From NCBI RefSeq assembly GCF_025725665.1, contig NZ_CP107009.1:2914001-2978000 (forward strand): DNA of 64,000 nucleotides, in the 5' to 3' direction. The notes beneath the pieces are model-generated. The model was not told the DNA's origin. It was given only the letters and a program-made list of their open reading frames with translations, and ran no database searches. Of the stretch, positions 17,194-27,155 are shown piece by piece (the first letter of the stretch is position 1; the number at the start of each line of letters is the position of its first letter). This DNA is from Halomonas sp. LR3S48. Its GTDB lineage: Bacteria; Pseudomonadota; Gammaproteobacteria; Pseudomonadales; Halomonadaceae. Both the position numbers and the translations under genes were made by a program.

Positions 17194-17218
17194 ACGGGCC
17201 GCCCACCGGGCGGCCCGT
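17194..17218 (+). terminator. Rho-independent terminator of ppa
   Basis: An 11-bp perfect stem, ACGGGCCGCCC (17194-17204) and GGGCGGCCCGT (17208-17218), closes a 3-nt loop. It is followed by TTCCTTTCG and lies 20 nt after the ppa stop codon. Confidence 0.85.
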
Positions 17219-17409
17219 TTCCTTTCGTGCGACACCGGGGCGCACCTGTAAGGTTCTAACGCCACCGTCGACTGAGTTATTCTAGCGTCATGCGTACCTG
17301 GACCCTGCGGTAACGCCGCGTTTCGCTCGCGAGACATTTCCGATGAGTACCGCGCCCCTTCATGAGCGTTGACTATCGACCGCTTACGTTTGCCAGAGGG
17401 AAACCCTGC

Positions 17410-19272
17410 GTGACTAGCCGTCATCTCGCCATACGCCTTGTCTGCTGCCTGCTGCTGTGGCTGCCGCTGAGCGCTCAAGCCCAATGGTTCTCTTCATCTT
17501 CCGGCAACCAGAGCGACTTCCTGCCAGTACAGGAGGCCTTCCAGCCCAGCGCCTGGCACGATGGCGAGACGCTGTACATCGGCTTCGAAAACGCCGAGGG
17601 CTACTATCTCTATCGCCACCGGCTCGGCGTCGAGAGTCGCGACGATGCGTTCGAGGTCGGCGAGCCGACCATTCCGGAGGGTGAATTCAAGAGTGACGAG
17701 TTCCTCGGCGACGTCTACGTCTTCTACGATCGCGTGGTCTTCGAGGCGCCTCTGCAGGGCGATGCCAATGGTCCGCTGGATATTGCGGTCAATTTCCAGG
17801 GCTGTGCCGATGCCGGGCTCTGCTACCCCCCCGAGCGGGTCGAACTGCAGGCTCCCGCCAGCGCCATGCCGGCCGCCTTCACAGGCTGGCGTGACGGCGG
17901 CGAATCGAATGGCAATGCGACGGATGCTTCCGCTTCATCTGCCGCGCCCCCCCCCGCCATCCGGAGTCAGGATGGCCGCTTCAGCAGTCTGATCGGCGAG
18001 GCCAGCCTGCCGTTGGCCCTGGGCCTGTTCTTCCTCGCCGGGCTGGGTCTGACCTTCACGCCTTGCGTGCTGCCGATGGTGCCGATCCTCTCGTCGATCA
18101 TCGTCGGTCAGAAGCCGACCCGACTGCGCGCCTTTGCCCTCTCCGCCAGCTACGTCGGCGGCATGTCGCTCACCTACGCCCTGGTCGGCGTACTGATGGG
18201 TCTATTCGGCGCCGGCCTCAACCTTCAGGCGCACCTGCAGTCCGCCCCCGTACTGATCGTCTTCGCCCTGCTCTTCGTGCTCTTTGCACTGGCCATGTTC
18301 GGCACTTTCGACTTGCGCTTGTCACCACGCCTGGCGGGACACGTCGACGCCTGGCAGGCCCGTGCCCAGCGTAGCGGCCCCGTAGGCCTGGCCGCCGCCG
18401 GCGCCCTCTCCGTACTGGTGGTCTCGCCCTGCGTGTCGGCTCCACTGGCCGGCGCTCTGGTGTTCATCTCCTCTACCGGCGATGCGCTGATGGGCGGCGC
18501 CGCGCTGCTGGCCCTGGGCTTGGGCATGGGCGTGCCGCTGCTGCTGGTCGGCACCTTCGGCGCCACCGCGCTGCCCCGCAGCGGGGCCTGGATGAACGGC
18601 GTCAAGATAGCCTTCGGCATCCTCCTGCTCGGCGTGGCCATCTGGCTGGTCGAACGCCTGCTCCCCGCCGCGGCCAGCCTGCTGCTGTGGGCGGCACTGG
18701 CGATTGGCAGCGCCCTGGCGCTAGGCGCCCTTTCGTTCAACCTGGCCCAAGGGTGGCCTCGGGTTCGCCAGGCTGTCGGTCTGATGCTCCTGGCCTGGGG
18801 CATCGCCCTCGTGTTCGGTGCCGCCATGGGCGGTAGCGACCCGCTGCGCCCCTTGGCATCGCTTACCACAGGCTCAAGCAACGTCGAGAGCGCCGAGATC
18901 GCGACGGTGGAGGGTCTCGATGCACTGCGGGACACGCTGCGAGAACGTGCAGATCAAGGCCAGCCTGCCTTCGTGCACTTCACCGCGGACTGGTGTATCT
19001 CGTGCAAGCAGATGGAGCGCCAAGTGTATCCCGCCCCTGAGGTCGCCGAATCGCTATCTCGGTTCACCCGTATCAACGTCGACGTGACGCGCAGCGACGC
19101 CGCTACCCGTGAACTGCTCGATCACTTCGGCCTGTTCGGTCCGCCGAGCCTGCTATTCTTCAGCGGGGAAGAAGAGATCCGCGAAGCCCGCATCCAAGGT
19201 GAGGTCAGGGCCGGCGAGTTCGCCAGCCACCTGCAGGAACTGCTCGCCTGGCTCGAGCAGCAGCGCAGCTGA
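17410..19272 (+). CDS. dsbD: Thiol:disulfide interchange protein DsbD
   Basis: Carries electrons from cytoplasmic thioredoxin across the inner membrane to periplasmic DsbC, DsbG and cytochrome c maturation proteins. From the GTG at 17410 the product is 620 residues: a signal peptide (TSRHLAIRLVCC to LSAQA), then nDsbD with its Cys pair in FQGCADAGLCYPPE. An eight-helix membrane domain follows, with redox Cys in TPCVLPMVP and SPCVSAPLAG. A C-terminal thioredoxin domain carries ADWCISCKQME. The GTG is preceded by AGAGGG at good spacing and gives a normal signal peptide. An ATG at 17362 would add 16 residues with weak translation signals. It stands alone, 212 nt before accB. Confidence 0.94.
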   Translation: MTSRHLAIRLVCCLLLWLPLSAQAQWFSSSSGNQSDFLPVQEAFQPSAWHDGETLYIGFENAEGYYLYRHRLGVESRDDAFEVGEPTIPEGEFKSDEFLGDVYVFYDRVVFEAPLQGDANGPLDIAVNFQGCADAGLCYPPERVELQAPASAMPAAFTGWRDGGESNGNATDASASSAAPPPAIRSQDGRFSSLIGEASLPLALGLFFLAGLGLTFTPCVLPMVPILSSIIVGQKPTRLRAFALSASYVGGMSLTYALVGVLMGLFGAGLNLQAHLQSAPVLIVFALLFVLFALAMFGTFDLRLSPRLAGHVDAWQARAQRSGPVGLAAAGALSVLVVSPCVSAPLAGALVFISSTGDALMGGAALLALGLGMGVPLLLVGTFGATALPRSGAWMNGVKIAFGILLLGVAIWLVERLLPAAASLLLWAALAIGSALALGALSFNLAQGWPRVRQAVGLMLLAWGIALVFGAAMGGSDPLRPLASLTTGSSNVESAEIATVEGLDALRDTLRERADQGQPAFVHFTADWCISCKQMERQVYPAPEVAESLSRFTRINVDVTRSDAATRELLDHFGLFGPPSLLFFSGEEEIREARIQGEVRAGEFASHLQELLAWLEQQRS

Positions 19273-19484
19273 TTTTCTGCCGTCTTCTTGCGAGCGGCAA
19301 CCAGAGCGAACAGTGTTCCCCACCGGCTGGACATCCCCTGCAATTTTAGGCACACTCCGCCAACAACGCTCATCAAGGCCGATAGCGACGGCAATGTTCG
19401 TCATCTTGCCGCGATCTATCGAAAGTTGGCTCGGGTTGACTGCGCCCTTGCCCATCGCCATCTATCCACCGGTCGAGACTCAAT

Positions 19485-19946
19485 ATGGATATCCGTAAGG
19501 TCAAGAAACTGATCGAGCTGCTGGAAGAATCCAACATCAGCGAAATCGAGATTCAGGAAGGCGAAGAATCGGTGCGTATCAGCCGCCACCCCAATGGCGT
19601 CAGCTGGCCCCAGCCCCCCATGCCGCAGTACGCCCCGCAGGCAGCGCCCAGTCAGGCAGCACCGGCTCCTGCCGCCGGCCCCGCCGAGGAAGCCCCCGGG
19701 ACCACCTACCAGGGCCACGCCCTGACCTCGCCGATGGTCGGCACTTTCTACCGCAGCCCGGCCCCGGGCTCCAAGGCGTTCGTGGAAGTGGGACAGAGCG
19801 TCAAGAAGGGCGAGACCGTGTGTATCGTCGAAGCCATGAAGATGATGAACCAGATCGAAGCCGATCGTGACGGCGTGATCGAGGCGATCCTGGTCGAGGA
19901 CGGCGAGCCGGTCGAGTTCGACCAGCCGCTGCTCATCATTTCCTGA
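19485..19946 (+). CDS. accB: Biotin carboxyl carrier protein of acetyl-CoA carboxylase
   Basis: Carries the covalently bound biotin that shuttles carboxyl groups between AccC and the AccAD transferase in the first step of fatty-acid synthesis. The 153-residue protein starts [20 protein letters not shown]. It has a Pro/Ala-rich linker (about 42-72) and a C-terminal biotinyl domain with EAMKM (116-120), where K119 is the biotinylated lysine. Length and layout match E. coli AccB (156). The 212-nt upstream gap contains TTGACT (19436-19441) as a possible -35 box but no clear -10 or Shine-Dalgarno sequence. accC follows after 27 nt. The biotin it needs is made by the locus at 31476-37534. Confidence 0.98.
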   Translation: MDIRKVKKLIELLEESNISEIEIQEGEESVRISRHPNGVSWPQPPMPQYAPQAAPSQAAPAPAAGPAEEAPGTTYQGHALTSPMVGTFYRSPAPGSKAFVEVGQSVKKGETVCIVEAMKMMNQIEADRDGVIEAILVEDGEPVEFDQPLLIIS

Positions 19947-19973
19947 ACTTTCACCGACACTGGCGGACTCCCT

Positions 19974-21314
19974 ATGCTGGACAAGGTTCTCATCGCCAAC
20001 CGCGGCGAGATCGCCCTGCGAATCCTGCGCGCCTGCAAAGAGCTGGGTATCAAGACGGTCGCGGTGCACTCCAAGGCCGACCGTGAACTGATGCACGTGC
20101 GCCTGGCCGACGAGGCCGTATGCATCGGCCCCGCTTCTTCGGCCCAGTCCTACCTCAACATTCCGGCCCTGATCAGTGCCGCGGAAGTCACCGATTCCAG
20201 CGCCATACACCCCGGCTACGGCTTTCTTTCCGAGAACGCCAATTTCGCCGAGCAGGTGGAGCGCTCCGGGTTCGTGTTCATTGGACCGCGCGCCGAGACC
20301 ATTCGCCTGATGGGCGACAAGGTCAGTGCCATCGAAGCCATGAAGAAGGCCGGCGTGCCCACCGTTCCCGGCTCGGATGGCCCGTTGGGAGACGATGAAG
20401 GCGACAACATCGCCACCGCACGGCGCATCGGTTACCCGGTGATCATCAAGGCCGCCGCCGGCGGTGGCGGCCGCGGCATGCGCGTGGTGCATACCGAGGG
20501 CCACTTGCTGTCGGCAATCAACGTGACCCGCACCGAGGCACACTCGGCCTTCGGCGACGGCACGGTGTACATGGAGAAGTTCCTCGAGCGGCCGCGACAC
20601 GTCGAAGTCCAGGTGCTGGCAGACGGCCAGGGCAATGCCATCCACCTCTATGACCGAGACTGTTCGCTGCAGCGGCGCCACCAGAAGGTACTCGAGGAGG
20701 CTCCCGCCCCCGGCATCGACCCCGATGCCCGGTCCAAGGTGCTCGAGGCGTGTCGCGAGGCGTGTATCGAGATCGACTATCGCGGTGCCGGCACCTTCGA
20801 ATTCCTCTACGAGGACGGCCAGTTCTTCTTCATTGAGATGAACACTCGTGTGCAGGTCGAGCACCCCGTCACCGAAATGGTGACCGGCGTGGACATCGTA
20901 CGCGAGCAGCTACGCATCGCTTCGGGCCTGCCGCTTTCGATCCGCCAGGAGGACGTCAAAGTCAACGGCCATGCCTTCGAATGCCGTATCAACGCCGAGG
21001 ATCCGCGTACCTTCATGCCTTCGCCGGGCAAGGTCACTCTCTACCATCCGCCGGGTGGGCTTGGGGTGCGCATGGATTCACACCTCTATACCGGCTATAC
21101 GGTACCGCCCCACTACGACTCGCTGATCGGCAAACTGATCACCTGGGGCGATAGCCGCGAGATCGCGCTGACGCGGATGCGCAACGGTCTCGACGAACTG
21201 CTGGTGGAAGGCATCAAGACCAATACCGACCTGCACAAGGACCTGGTCCGCGACGGTCATTTCCAGCAGGGTGGCGTCAACATTCACTATCTGGAGAAGA
21301 AGCTCGGCTCCTAG
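19974..21314 (+). CDS. accC: Acetyl-CoA carboxylase biotin carboxylase subunit
   Basis: ATP-grasp enzyme that carboxylates the biotin on AccB using bicarbonate and ATP. The 446-residue protein begins [20 protein letters not shown]. It carries the glycine-rich loop [14 protein letters not shown], the biotin-carboxylase signature [19 protein letters not shown] and the metal-binding [17 protein letters not shown]. The length matches E. coli AccC (449). It follows accB by 27 nt as in nearly all proteobacteria. A strong hairpin without a T-tract lies between it and prmA, so partial readthrough into prmA is possible. Confidence 0.98.
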   Translation: MLDKVLIANRGEIALRILRACKELGIKTVAVHSKADRELMHVRLADEAVCIGPASSAQSYLNIPALISAAEVTDSSAIHPGYGFLSENANFAEQVERSGFVFIGPRAETIRLMGDKVSAIEAMKKAGVPTVPGSDGPLGDDEGDNIATARRIGYPVIIKAAAGGGGRGMRVVHTEGHLLSAINVTRTEAHSAFGDGTVYMEKFLERPRHVEVQVLADGQGNAIHLYDRDCSLQRRHQKVLEEAPAPGIDPDARSKVLEACREACIEIDYRGAGTFEFLYEDGQFFFIEMNTRVQVEHPVTEMVTGVDIVREQLRIASGLPLSIRQEDVKVNGHAFECRINAEDPRTFMPSPGKVTLYHPPGGLGVRMDSHLYTGYTVPPHYDSLIGKLITWGDSREIALTRMRNGLDELLVEGIKTNTDLHKDLVRDGHFQQGGVNIHYLEKKLGS

Positions 21315-21342
21315 AACGTTCCGGATCCGAGCATCGCTCCCT

Positions 21343-21366
21343 GCGGGGTGGCCACGGCCACCCCGC
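21343..21366. repeat. Strong hairpin between accC and prmA
   Basis: GCGGGGTGGCC (21343-21353) pairs with GGCCACCCCGC (21356-21366), giving at least a 10-bp GC-rich stem with a tight loop, 29 nt after the accC stop. No T-tract follows, so it is not a clear intrinsic terminator. It could be a 3'-end stabiliser or a weak terminator. Confidence 0.5.
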
Positions 21367-21390
21367 CTGCGTCATGCACAGGAGATTGCC

Positions 21391-22305
21391 ATGCCCTGGC
21401 TGCAACTCAAGGCCCGTATCGCCCCGGAGCAGGCCGAACTGCTCGAGGAATTGCTGCTGGCCGAAGGCGCCACCGCCATCACTCTGCAGGACGCCCACGA
21501 CGACCCGGTATTCGAGCCCGAGCGCGGCACTACGCCACTGTGGAACGAGACGGTGCTGACCGGCCTGTATGACGACCTCGAGGGGCTCGAGGCGATGCTC
21601 GAACGCCTGGCCGCGGCCTGGGCCGAGACTCTGCCCGACGAACCCTGCCCGATCATCGAACACGAGCTGCTCGCCGATCGCGACTGGGAACGTGAGTGGA
21701 TGGAAGATTTCCAGCCGCTGCGTATGGGCCAGCGGCTGTGGATCGTGCCCAGTTGGCACCAGCCGCCCGACCCGGATGCCGTCAACCTTCACCTGGATCC
21801 TGGCCTGGCCTTCGGTACCGGCACCCACCCCACCACGGCGCTGTGCCTGGAATGGCTGGATGCGCTGGCCTTGTCAGGCGATCTCGACGGTGTCGAGCTG
21901 CTCGATGTGGGCTGCGGCTCCGGTATCCTCGCCATCGCTGCACTCAAACTGGGAGCGGCGCTGGCCACCGGCACCGACATCGACCCCCAGGCACTCCAGG
22001 CCAGCCGCGACAACGCCGAGCGCAACGACATCGCGGAGCACGAACTCGCGCTGCGCTATCCCGAACAACTGGATGACGCACGCCGCTTCCCCGTCGTGGT
22101 CGCCAATATCCTGGCAGGCCCGCTGGTGGAACTGGCACCGATGATTGCCGGCCATGTGGCCCCCGGCGGCCGGCTGGCTCTGTCGGGCATTCTCGAGCGC
22201 CAAGCCGACGAGGTGCTCGACGCCTATCGCGATCAGGGCCTGACGATGGATGAGCCGAGGACTCGTGAAGGCTGGGTCAGGCTCAGCGGGTACCGTCCGG
22301 CCTGA
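21391..22305 (+). CDS. prmA: Ribosomal protein L11 methyltransferase PrmA
   Basis: S-adenosylmethionine-dependent enzyme that trimethylates ribosomal protein L11. From the ATG at 21391 (AGGAG about 8 nt upstream) the product is 304 residues, close to E. coli PrmA (293). It begins [20 protein letters not shown]. It has the substrate loop [20 protein letters not shown], the SAM-binding motif [19 protein letters not shown] and the catalytic-core [15 protein letters not shown]. An in-frame upstream extension to 21271 would cover the accC 3' end and the hairpin and is rejected. It is followed by dusB-fis after a 78-nt gap. Confidence 0.97.
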   Translation: MPWLQLKARIAPEQAELLEELLLAEGATAITLQDAHDDPVFEPERGTTPLWNETVLTGLYDDLEGLEAMLERLAAAWAETLPDEPCPIIEHELLADRDWEREWMEDFQPLRMGQRLWIVPSWHQPPDPDAVNLHLDPGLAFGTGTHPTTALCLEWLDALALSGDLDGVELLDVGCGSGILAIAALKLGAALATGTDIDPQALQASRDNAERNDIAEHELALRYPEQLDDARRFPVVVANILAGPLVELAPMIAGHVAPGGRLALSGILERQADEVLDAYRDQGLTMDEPRTREGWVRLSGYRPA

Positions 22306-22383
22306 ATCTCGGCAATTTTGCTACCTTCACCCTGCCCCTTCAGGGGCGTATGATATGCAGCCCCAAGTTCGATGATCCGTCTC

Positions 22384-23427
22384 ATGCCCGATAGTCGCCC
22401 CTTGCCACAGATCGGCCACTACCGCCTGCCCAATCGAGTCATCCTGGCTCCCATGGCCGGCGTGACCGACCGCCCGTTCCGCCAGCTCTGCCGTCGCCTG
22501 GGCGCGGGGCTGGTGGTAGGCGAGATGGTCACTTCGGACCCCGCGCTGTGGCATACGCGCAAGTCGCGCCAGCGCATGGACCACCGCGGCGAACCCGGCC
22601 CCAGGGCCGTGCAGATCGCTGGCGGCGACGCCACCATGCTGGCCGAGGCGGCACGCCTCAACGCCGATCAGGGCGCCGAGATCATCGACATCAACATGGG
22701 TTGCCCGGCCAAGAAGGTCTGCAACAAGGCCGCCGGCTCGGCCCTGCTACGCGACGAGACACTGGTGGCCGAGATCCTCGAGGCGGTAGTGGCGGCGGTC
22801 GACATCCCGGTAACGCTCAAGATCCGTACCGGCTGGTGTGCCGAGAGCAACAACGGCGTGAGGGTGGCGCGGCTCGCGGAAGCCGCCGGCATCCAGGCGC
22901 TCGCGGTGCATGGCCGTCACCGCCAGCAGCGCTACCAGGGCGAAGCCGAATACGACACCATCGCCGCCATCAAGCAGGCCGTGCGTATCCCGGTATTCGC
23001 CAACGGCGATATCGACTCTCCACGCAAGGCCGCCCAGGTTCTGGACTATACTGGTGCGGATGCGGTGATGGTCGGTCGCGGCGCCCAAGGCAATCCCTGG
23101 ATTTTTCGCGAGATCGACCACTACCTGCGGCATGGTCGCAGCTGCCCACCGCCCGAGTCGGGCGAGAGGGCTAGCGTTTTGCGTGGGCACCTGCACGCCC
23201 TGCATGAATTCTATGGCGATTACATGGGGGTGCGAATCGCGCGCAAGCACCTCGGCTGGTACCTCGCCTGCGACCGTCGTTTCGACGCCGACCGACAGCG
23301 CGATCTGCGGGCAGCCTTCAATGCTCTGGAGCAGCCCGACGAACAGTATGACTTCATCGACGACCTCTTTCGCCCGGAGGGTAAAGCCGACCTCTCCTGG
23401 GCAACGAATGGAATCAGTGCCGCATGA
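22384..23427 (+). CDS. dusB: tRNA-dihydrouridine synthase DusB
   Basis: FMN-dependent reductase that makes dihydrouridine in tRNA. From the ATG at 22384 the product is 347 residues; an ATG at 22372 would add four. The NRVILAPMAGVTDRPFR start, DINMGCPAKKVCNKAAGSAL with the catalytic Cys, and ALAVHGRHRQQRY with GADAVMVGRGAQGNPWIF are standard Dus motifs. Its TGA overlaps the fis ATG (ATGA), the conserved dusB-fis arrangement of gammaproteobacteria. TATGAT at 22348-22353 is a possible -10 box, and the expression of Fis in this operon is usually growth-rate dependent. Confidence 0.96.
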   Translation: MPDSRPLPQIGHYRLPNRVILAPMAGVTDRPFRQLCRRLGAGLVVGEMVTSDPALWHTRKSRQRMDHRGEPGPRAVQIAGGDATMLAEAARLNADQGAEIIDINMGCPAKKVCNKAAGSALLRDETLVAEILEAVVAAVDIPVTLKIRTGWCAESNNGVRVARLAEAAGIQALAVHGRHRQQRYQGEAEYDTIAAIKQAVRIPVFANGDIDSPRKAAQVLDYTGADAVMVGRGAQGNPWIFREIDHYLRHGRSCPPPESGERASVLRGHLHALHEFYGDYMGVRIARKHLGWYLACDRRFDADRQRDLRAAFNALEQPDEQYDFIDDLFRPEGKADLSWATNGISAA

Positions 23428-23762
23428 ATCGTGAAGCCTTCAATCGCAACGCCGATCTGCCAGGCCTCGAGGCCAGCGCCTGTACTGGCCTACCGGAACT
23501 GGACAGTCTCGCCCTGCCATCGGCCACGTTGGCGGAGCAGCCTCTACGCGAAGCCGTGGATACCGCCATGCGACGCTATTTCGACCATCTCGATGGCGGT
23601 ACGGTAACCGACCTCTACGCCATGGTGATGGCCGAGGTCGAGGCGCCGCTGCTGGCCAGCGTGCTCGAGTATACCCAGGGCAACCAGACCCGCGCCGCCG
23701 AGATGCTTGGCCTCAACCGCGGCACGCTGCGCAAGAAACTCAAGCAGCACGACCTGATCTGA
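23424..23762 (+). CDS. fis: DNA-binding protein Fis
   Basis: Nucleoid-associated protein that bends DNA and regulates rRNA, tRNA and many other promoters in fast-growing cells. The 112-residue protein is a little longer than E. coli Fis (98). The core runs from LREAVDTAMRRYFDHLDG to the C-terminal helix-turn-helix GNQTRAAEMLGLNRGTL (86-102), then RKKLKQHDLI. The N-terminal 35 residues are divergent. It is translationally coupled to dusB by a 4-nt overlap. A loose inverted repeat (GCCGGCT/AGCCGGC) lies in the 75-nt gap before purH. Confidence 0.96.
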   Translation: MNREAFNRNADLPGLEASACTGLPELDSLALPSATLAEQPLREAVDTAMRRYFDHLDGGTVTDLYAMVMAEVEAPLLASVLEYTQGNQTRAAEMLGLNRGTLRKKLKQHDLI

Positions 23763-23837
23763 ATCGGCCGGCTGGGGCGGCGAGGCGCTGCTCAAGCCGG
23801 CTTACCTCCACTTCCCAATATAGAGTCGCACCTCATC

Positions 23838-25418
23838 ATGGCCCAAGCCTTCCCCACCCCGGTACGCCGCGCGCTGATCAGCGTCTCCGACAAGACCGGC
23901 ATCGTCGACTTCGCCCGTAGCCTGTCCGGTCACGGCGTCGAATTGCTCTCCACAGGCGGCACCTTCCGCCTGCTGCAGGAGAACGGCATTGCCGTGACCG
24001 AGGTGTCCGAGCACACCGGCTTCCCCGAGATCATGGACGGTCGCGTCAAGACCCTGCATCCCAAGATCCACGGCGGCATCCTGGGACGTCGCGGCCAGGA
24101 CGACAGCGTGATGGCCGAGCATGGCATCGCGCCCATCGACATGGTGGTGGTCAACCTCTACCCCTTCGCCCAGACCGTGGCCAAGCCGGACTGCACCCTC
24201 GAGGATGCGATCGAGAACATCGACATCGGCGGCCCGACCATGGTGCGTGCCTGCGCCAAGAACCACGCCCACACCACCATCGTGGTCGACGCCGGCGACT
24301 ATGACCGGGTACTGATGGAGATCGCCTCCAACGGCGGAGTCGTGAGCGACGCCACGCGCTTCGACCTGGCGGTGAAGGCTTTCGAGCATACCGCCGGCTA
24401 CGATGCCGCCATTGCCGACTACCTGGGCCAGCGGGTACCGGGCGGCGAGGATGGGTTCCCGCGCACCTACAACGTACAGTTCGTCAAGAAGCAGGCCATG
24501 CGCTACGGCGAGAACCCGCACCAGAGCGCGGCCTTCTACGTCGAGGCCGATGCCAGCGAGGCCAGCGTCGCCACCGCCCGCCAGCTGCAGGGCAAGGAAT
24601 TGTCGTTCAACAACGTGGCCGACACCGACGCCGCCTTCGAGTGCGTCAAGAGCTTCACCGACACCGCCTGCGTGATCGTCAAGCATGCCAACCCCTGTGG
24701 GGTAGCAGTCGGCGCGACTCTTCGCGAGGCCTACGACAAGGCATTCGCCACCGATCCCACCAGCGCCTTTGGCGGTATCATCGCCTTCAACCAGCCGCTG
24801 GACGCCGACACCGCCCGAGCCATCATCGACCGCCAGTTCGTCGAGGTGATCATCGCCCCCGGGGTCGATGAGGCGGCTGCCGCCATTGTGGCCGAGAAGC
24901 AGAACGTGCGCCTGCTCGACGTCGGCGACAACTGGCCCGGCCAGCGCGAGCACGCCCACGACTTCAAGCGCGTCACCGGGGGGCTGCTGGTCCAGGATCG
25001 CGACCTGGGCATGGTCGGCCGCGACGAGCTCACGGTGGTCACCGAACGCGTGCCCTCCGAGCAGGAGATGCGCGACCTGGCCTTCGCCTGGAAGGTGGCC
25101 AAGTACGTCAAGTCCAACGCCATCGTCTACGCCAAGGGCGGCCAGACCATCGGCGTCGGCGCAGGCCAGATGAGCCGCGTCTATTCGGCCAAGATCGCCG
25201 GCATCAAGGCCGCCGATGAAAACCTCTCGGTGCCCGGCTCGGTGATGGCCTCAGACGCCTTCTTCCCCTTCCGCGACGGCATCGACGCCGCGGCGGCGGC
25301 CGGCATCACCGCGGTGATCCAGCCCGGCGGCTCCATGCGCGACCAGGAAGTGATCGACGCCGCCAACGAGGCGGGAATCGCCATGGTCTTTACCGGCATG
25401 CGCCACTTCAGGCACTGA
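23838..25418 (+). CDS. purH: Bifunctional AICAR transformylase / IMP cyclohydrolase PurH
   Basis: Catalyses the last two steps of de novo purine synthesis: formylation of AICAR with 10-formyl-THF, then ring closure to IMP. The 526-residue protein has the N-terminal cyclohydrolase domain ([33 protein letters not shown]) and the C-terminal transformylase domain ([45 protein letters not shown]). The length matches E. coli PurH (529). purD, which often follows purH, is not here; a strong terminator ends the unit. It lies 75 nt after fis. Confidence 0.98.
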   Translation: MAQAFPTPVRRALISVSDKTGIVDFARSLSGHGVELLSTGGTFRLLQENGIAVTEVSEHTGFPEIMDGRVKTLHPKIHGGILGRRGQDDSVMAEHGIAPIDMVVVNLYPFAQTVAKPDCTLEDAIENIDIGGPTMVRACAKNHAHTTIVVDAGDYDRVLMEIASNGGVVSDATRFDLAVKAFEHTAGYDAAIADYLGQRVPGGEDGFPRTYNVQFVKKQAMRYGENPHQSAAFYVEADASEASVATARQLQGKELSFNNVADTDAAFECVKSFTDTACVIVKHANPCGVAVGATLREAYDKAFATDPTSAFGGIIAFNQPLDADTARAIIDRQFVEVIIAPGVDEAAAAIVAEKQNVRLLDVGDNWPGQREHAHDFKRVTGGLLVQDRDLGMVGRDELTVVTERVPSEQEMRDLAFAWKVAKYVKSNAIVYAKGGQTIGVGAGQMSRVYSAKIAGIKAADENLSVPGSVMASDAFFPFRDGIDAAAAAGITAVIQPGGSMRDQEVIDAANEAGIAMVFTGMRHFRH

Positions 25419-25451
25419 CGCTCGCCGAGCAGCAAGGAGCAAGTCACACGC

Positions 25452-25488
25452 AAAACCCCACCTGGGCTAGACGCCCGTGTGGGGTTTT
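25452..25488. terminator. Bidirectional rho-independent terminator between purH and gabD
   Basis: AAAACCCCAC (25452-25461) pairs perfectly with GTGGGGTTTT (25479-25488), and an inner GGGC/GCCC pair lengthens the stem. The plus-strand transcript of purH ends in TTTTCG; the minus-strand transcript also has a T-run, so it can serve both convergent units. Confidence 0.88.
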
Positions 25489-25518
25489 CGCGTTATGCTT
25501 CTCTACCTCGAGAAACGG

Positions 25519-25620
25519 TGCGAGCGACGGTCAGACAAGGCGAAAACTGGCGAAGAAGCGGAGCTTACTGTTGTAAGTGAGCATTCTAAGCCAGTTTTCA
25601 ACGCCGTATGACCGAGCGCA
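25519..25620. repeat. 102-bp imperfect palindromic intergenic element
   Basis: A nested inverted repeat fills the gap between the purH terminator and the gabD stop. Arms from outside in are TGCG (25519) with CGCA (25617), GGTCA (25529) with TGACC (25609), GGCG (25539) with CGCC (25602) and GAAAACTGGC (25542-25551) with GCCAGTTTTC (25590-25599). The centre is CTTAC-TGTT-GTAAG (25564-25577). It resembles REP-like palindromes that I recall between convergent Halomonas genes, but I see only one copy here. Confidence 0.65.
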
Positions 25621-25629
25621 GCCCGTTTA

Positions 25630-27087
25630 TTAACCAAGATCGATGCAGAGGTACTTGGTTTCGAGAAACTCATCGATCCCCTGGTGGCCGCCCTCGCGGC
25701 CGAGGCCCGAGGCCTTGACGCCGCCGAACGGCGCCGCGGTGTTGGAGATCAGGCCGGTATTGATGCCCACCATGCCGTACTCCAGGGCATCGGCGACTCG
25801 CCACACGCGCCCCAGGTCACGCGAGTAGAAGTAGGAGGCAAGGCCATACTGGGTGTCGTTGGCCATCTGCACGGCGTCCTCTTCGTCCTCGAAGGGAAAC
25901 ACCGCCGCCAAGGGGCCGAAGGTCTCCTCATGAGCGACCTTCATGTCGCCAGTGGCGAAGCTGATCAGCGTCGGGGTAAAGAAGTTCCCGCCCAGCGGAT
26001 GGGGGTGGCCGCCCAATAGCAGCTCCGCTCCCTTGTCCACGGCATCGTGAACGTGCTCGCTGACCTTGGTCACCGCATTCTCGTCGATCAGCGGCCCGAT
26101 GTTGATGTCCGGCTCGGTACCATCGCCGACTTTCAATTCACTGTTCATCGCCACTGCCAGCTTCTCGCAGAAGGCATTGATCACGCTCGACTGCACCAGG
26201 AAGCGATTGGTGCAGATGCAGGTCTGGCCGGCATTGCGGAACTTGGCCGCCATGGCGCCCTCTACCGCTGCGTCCAGGTCGGCATCCTCGAAGACGATGA
26301 ACGGCGCGTTACCGCCCAGCTCCAGGGAGATCTTCTGGATATGCTGGGAGGCCCGCGACATCAGCTCACGGCCCACCTCGGTGGAACCGGTAAAGGTGAT
26401 CTTGCGTACCAGCGGCGACTCGGTCATTGCCGCGGCGATTTCGCTGGCACGCCCCGGCACCACGTTGAACACGCCACGGGGCACCCCGGCACGCTCGGCC
26501 AGCAGCGCCATGGCAGTCGCCGAGAACGGCGTCTGGCTAGCCGGCTTGATGACGATGGTGCAGCCCGCCGCCAATGCCGCGCCGGCCTTGCGCGTGATCA
26601 TGGCCGCAGGGAAGTTCCATGGCGTAATCGCACCGACCACACCGACCGGCTGCTTGGTGATCACGATACGCTGGTTGGGCTTGGCCGCGGGAATGGTTTC
26701 GCCATAGACCCGCCGCGCCTCCTCGGCAAACCAGCGCAGGAAGCTCGCCGCATAGGCGATCTCGCCAGCCGCCTCCTTGAGCGGCTTGCCCTGCTCGTGG
26801 GTCATGATCATCGCCAGGTCGTCCTGGTGCTCGAACATCAAGTCGTGCCACTTCATCAGGATATCGGCACGCTCCTGTGCGGTGAGCGCTCGCCAGCCGA
26901 CGAGCGCCGTATCGGCGGCGGCGATGGCTCGTTCGGTCTCGCTCCGGCCTAGCCTTGGCACGGTGCCGAAGGTCTCTCCCGTGGCCGGATTGACGACTTC
27001 GATCTGTTCGCCGCTGTCGGCCGCAACCCAACTGCCGTCGATGTAGGCGAAAGGGCAATAGAGCTGTGTTTCCTTGAGGGCTTCCAT
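25630..27087 (-). CDS. gabD: NAD(P)-dependent succinate-semialdehyde dehydrogenase
   Basis: Aldehyde dehydrogenase that oxidises succinate semialdehyde to succinate, for example after GABA transamination. From the ATG at 27087 (AGGAGAGACAAC upstream) the product is 485 residues, near E. coli GabD (482). It shows ITPWNFPAAMITRKAGAAL, the cofactor-binding FTGSTEVGRELM, the catalytic Glu in SLELGGNAPFIVF, the catalytic Cys in NAGQTCICTNRF, and the C-terminal SGLGREGGHQGIDEFLETKY typical of GabD. No gabT or transporter is adjacent, so the exact substrate remains an inference. A longer in-frame start at 27159 is not supported by homology. Confidence 0.9.
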   Translation of the reverse strand: MEALKETQLYCPFAYIDGSWVAADSGEQIEVVNPATGETFGTVPRLGRSETERAIAAADTALVGWRALTAQERADILMKWHDLMFEHQDDLAMIMTHEQGKPLKEAAGEIAYAASFLRWFAEEARRVYGETIPAAKPNQRIVITKQPVGVVGAITPWNFPAAMITRKAGAALAAGCTIVIKPASQTPFSATAMALLAERAGVPRGVFNVVPGRASEIAAAMTESPLVRKITFTGSTEVGRELMSRASQHIQKISLELGGNAPFIVFEDADLDAAVEGAMAAKFRNAGQTCICTNRFLVQSSVINAFCEKLAVAMNSELKVGDGTEPDINIGPLIDENAVTKVSEHVHDAVDKGAELLLGGHPHPLGGNFFTPTLISFATGDMKVAHEETFGPLAAVFPFEDEEDAVQMANDTQYGLASYFYSRDLGRVWRVADALEYGMVGINTGLISNTAAPFGGVKASGLGREGGHQGIDEFLETKYLCIDLG

Positions 27088-27155
27088 GTTGTCTCTCCTG
27101 GCCTCGCGGGGCCTGTACCGAGTATGGGTGAATTCATGCCGCGCCCTGCCCCGTC

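Noticed and set aside
19416..20864. Minus-strand 482-codon open frame antisense to accB and accC
   Set aside because: No domain; accB and accC are unmistakable on the plus strand.
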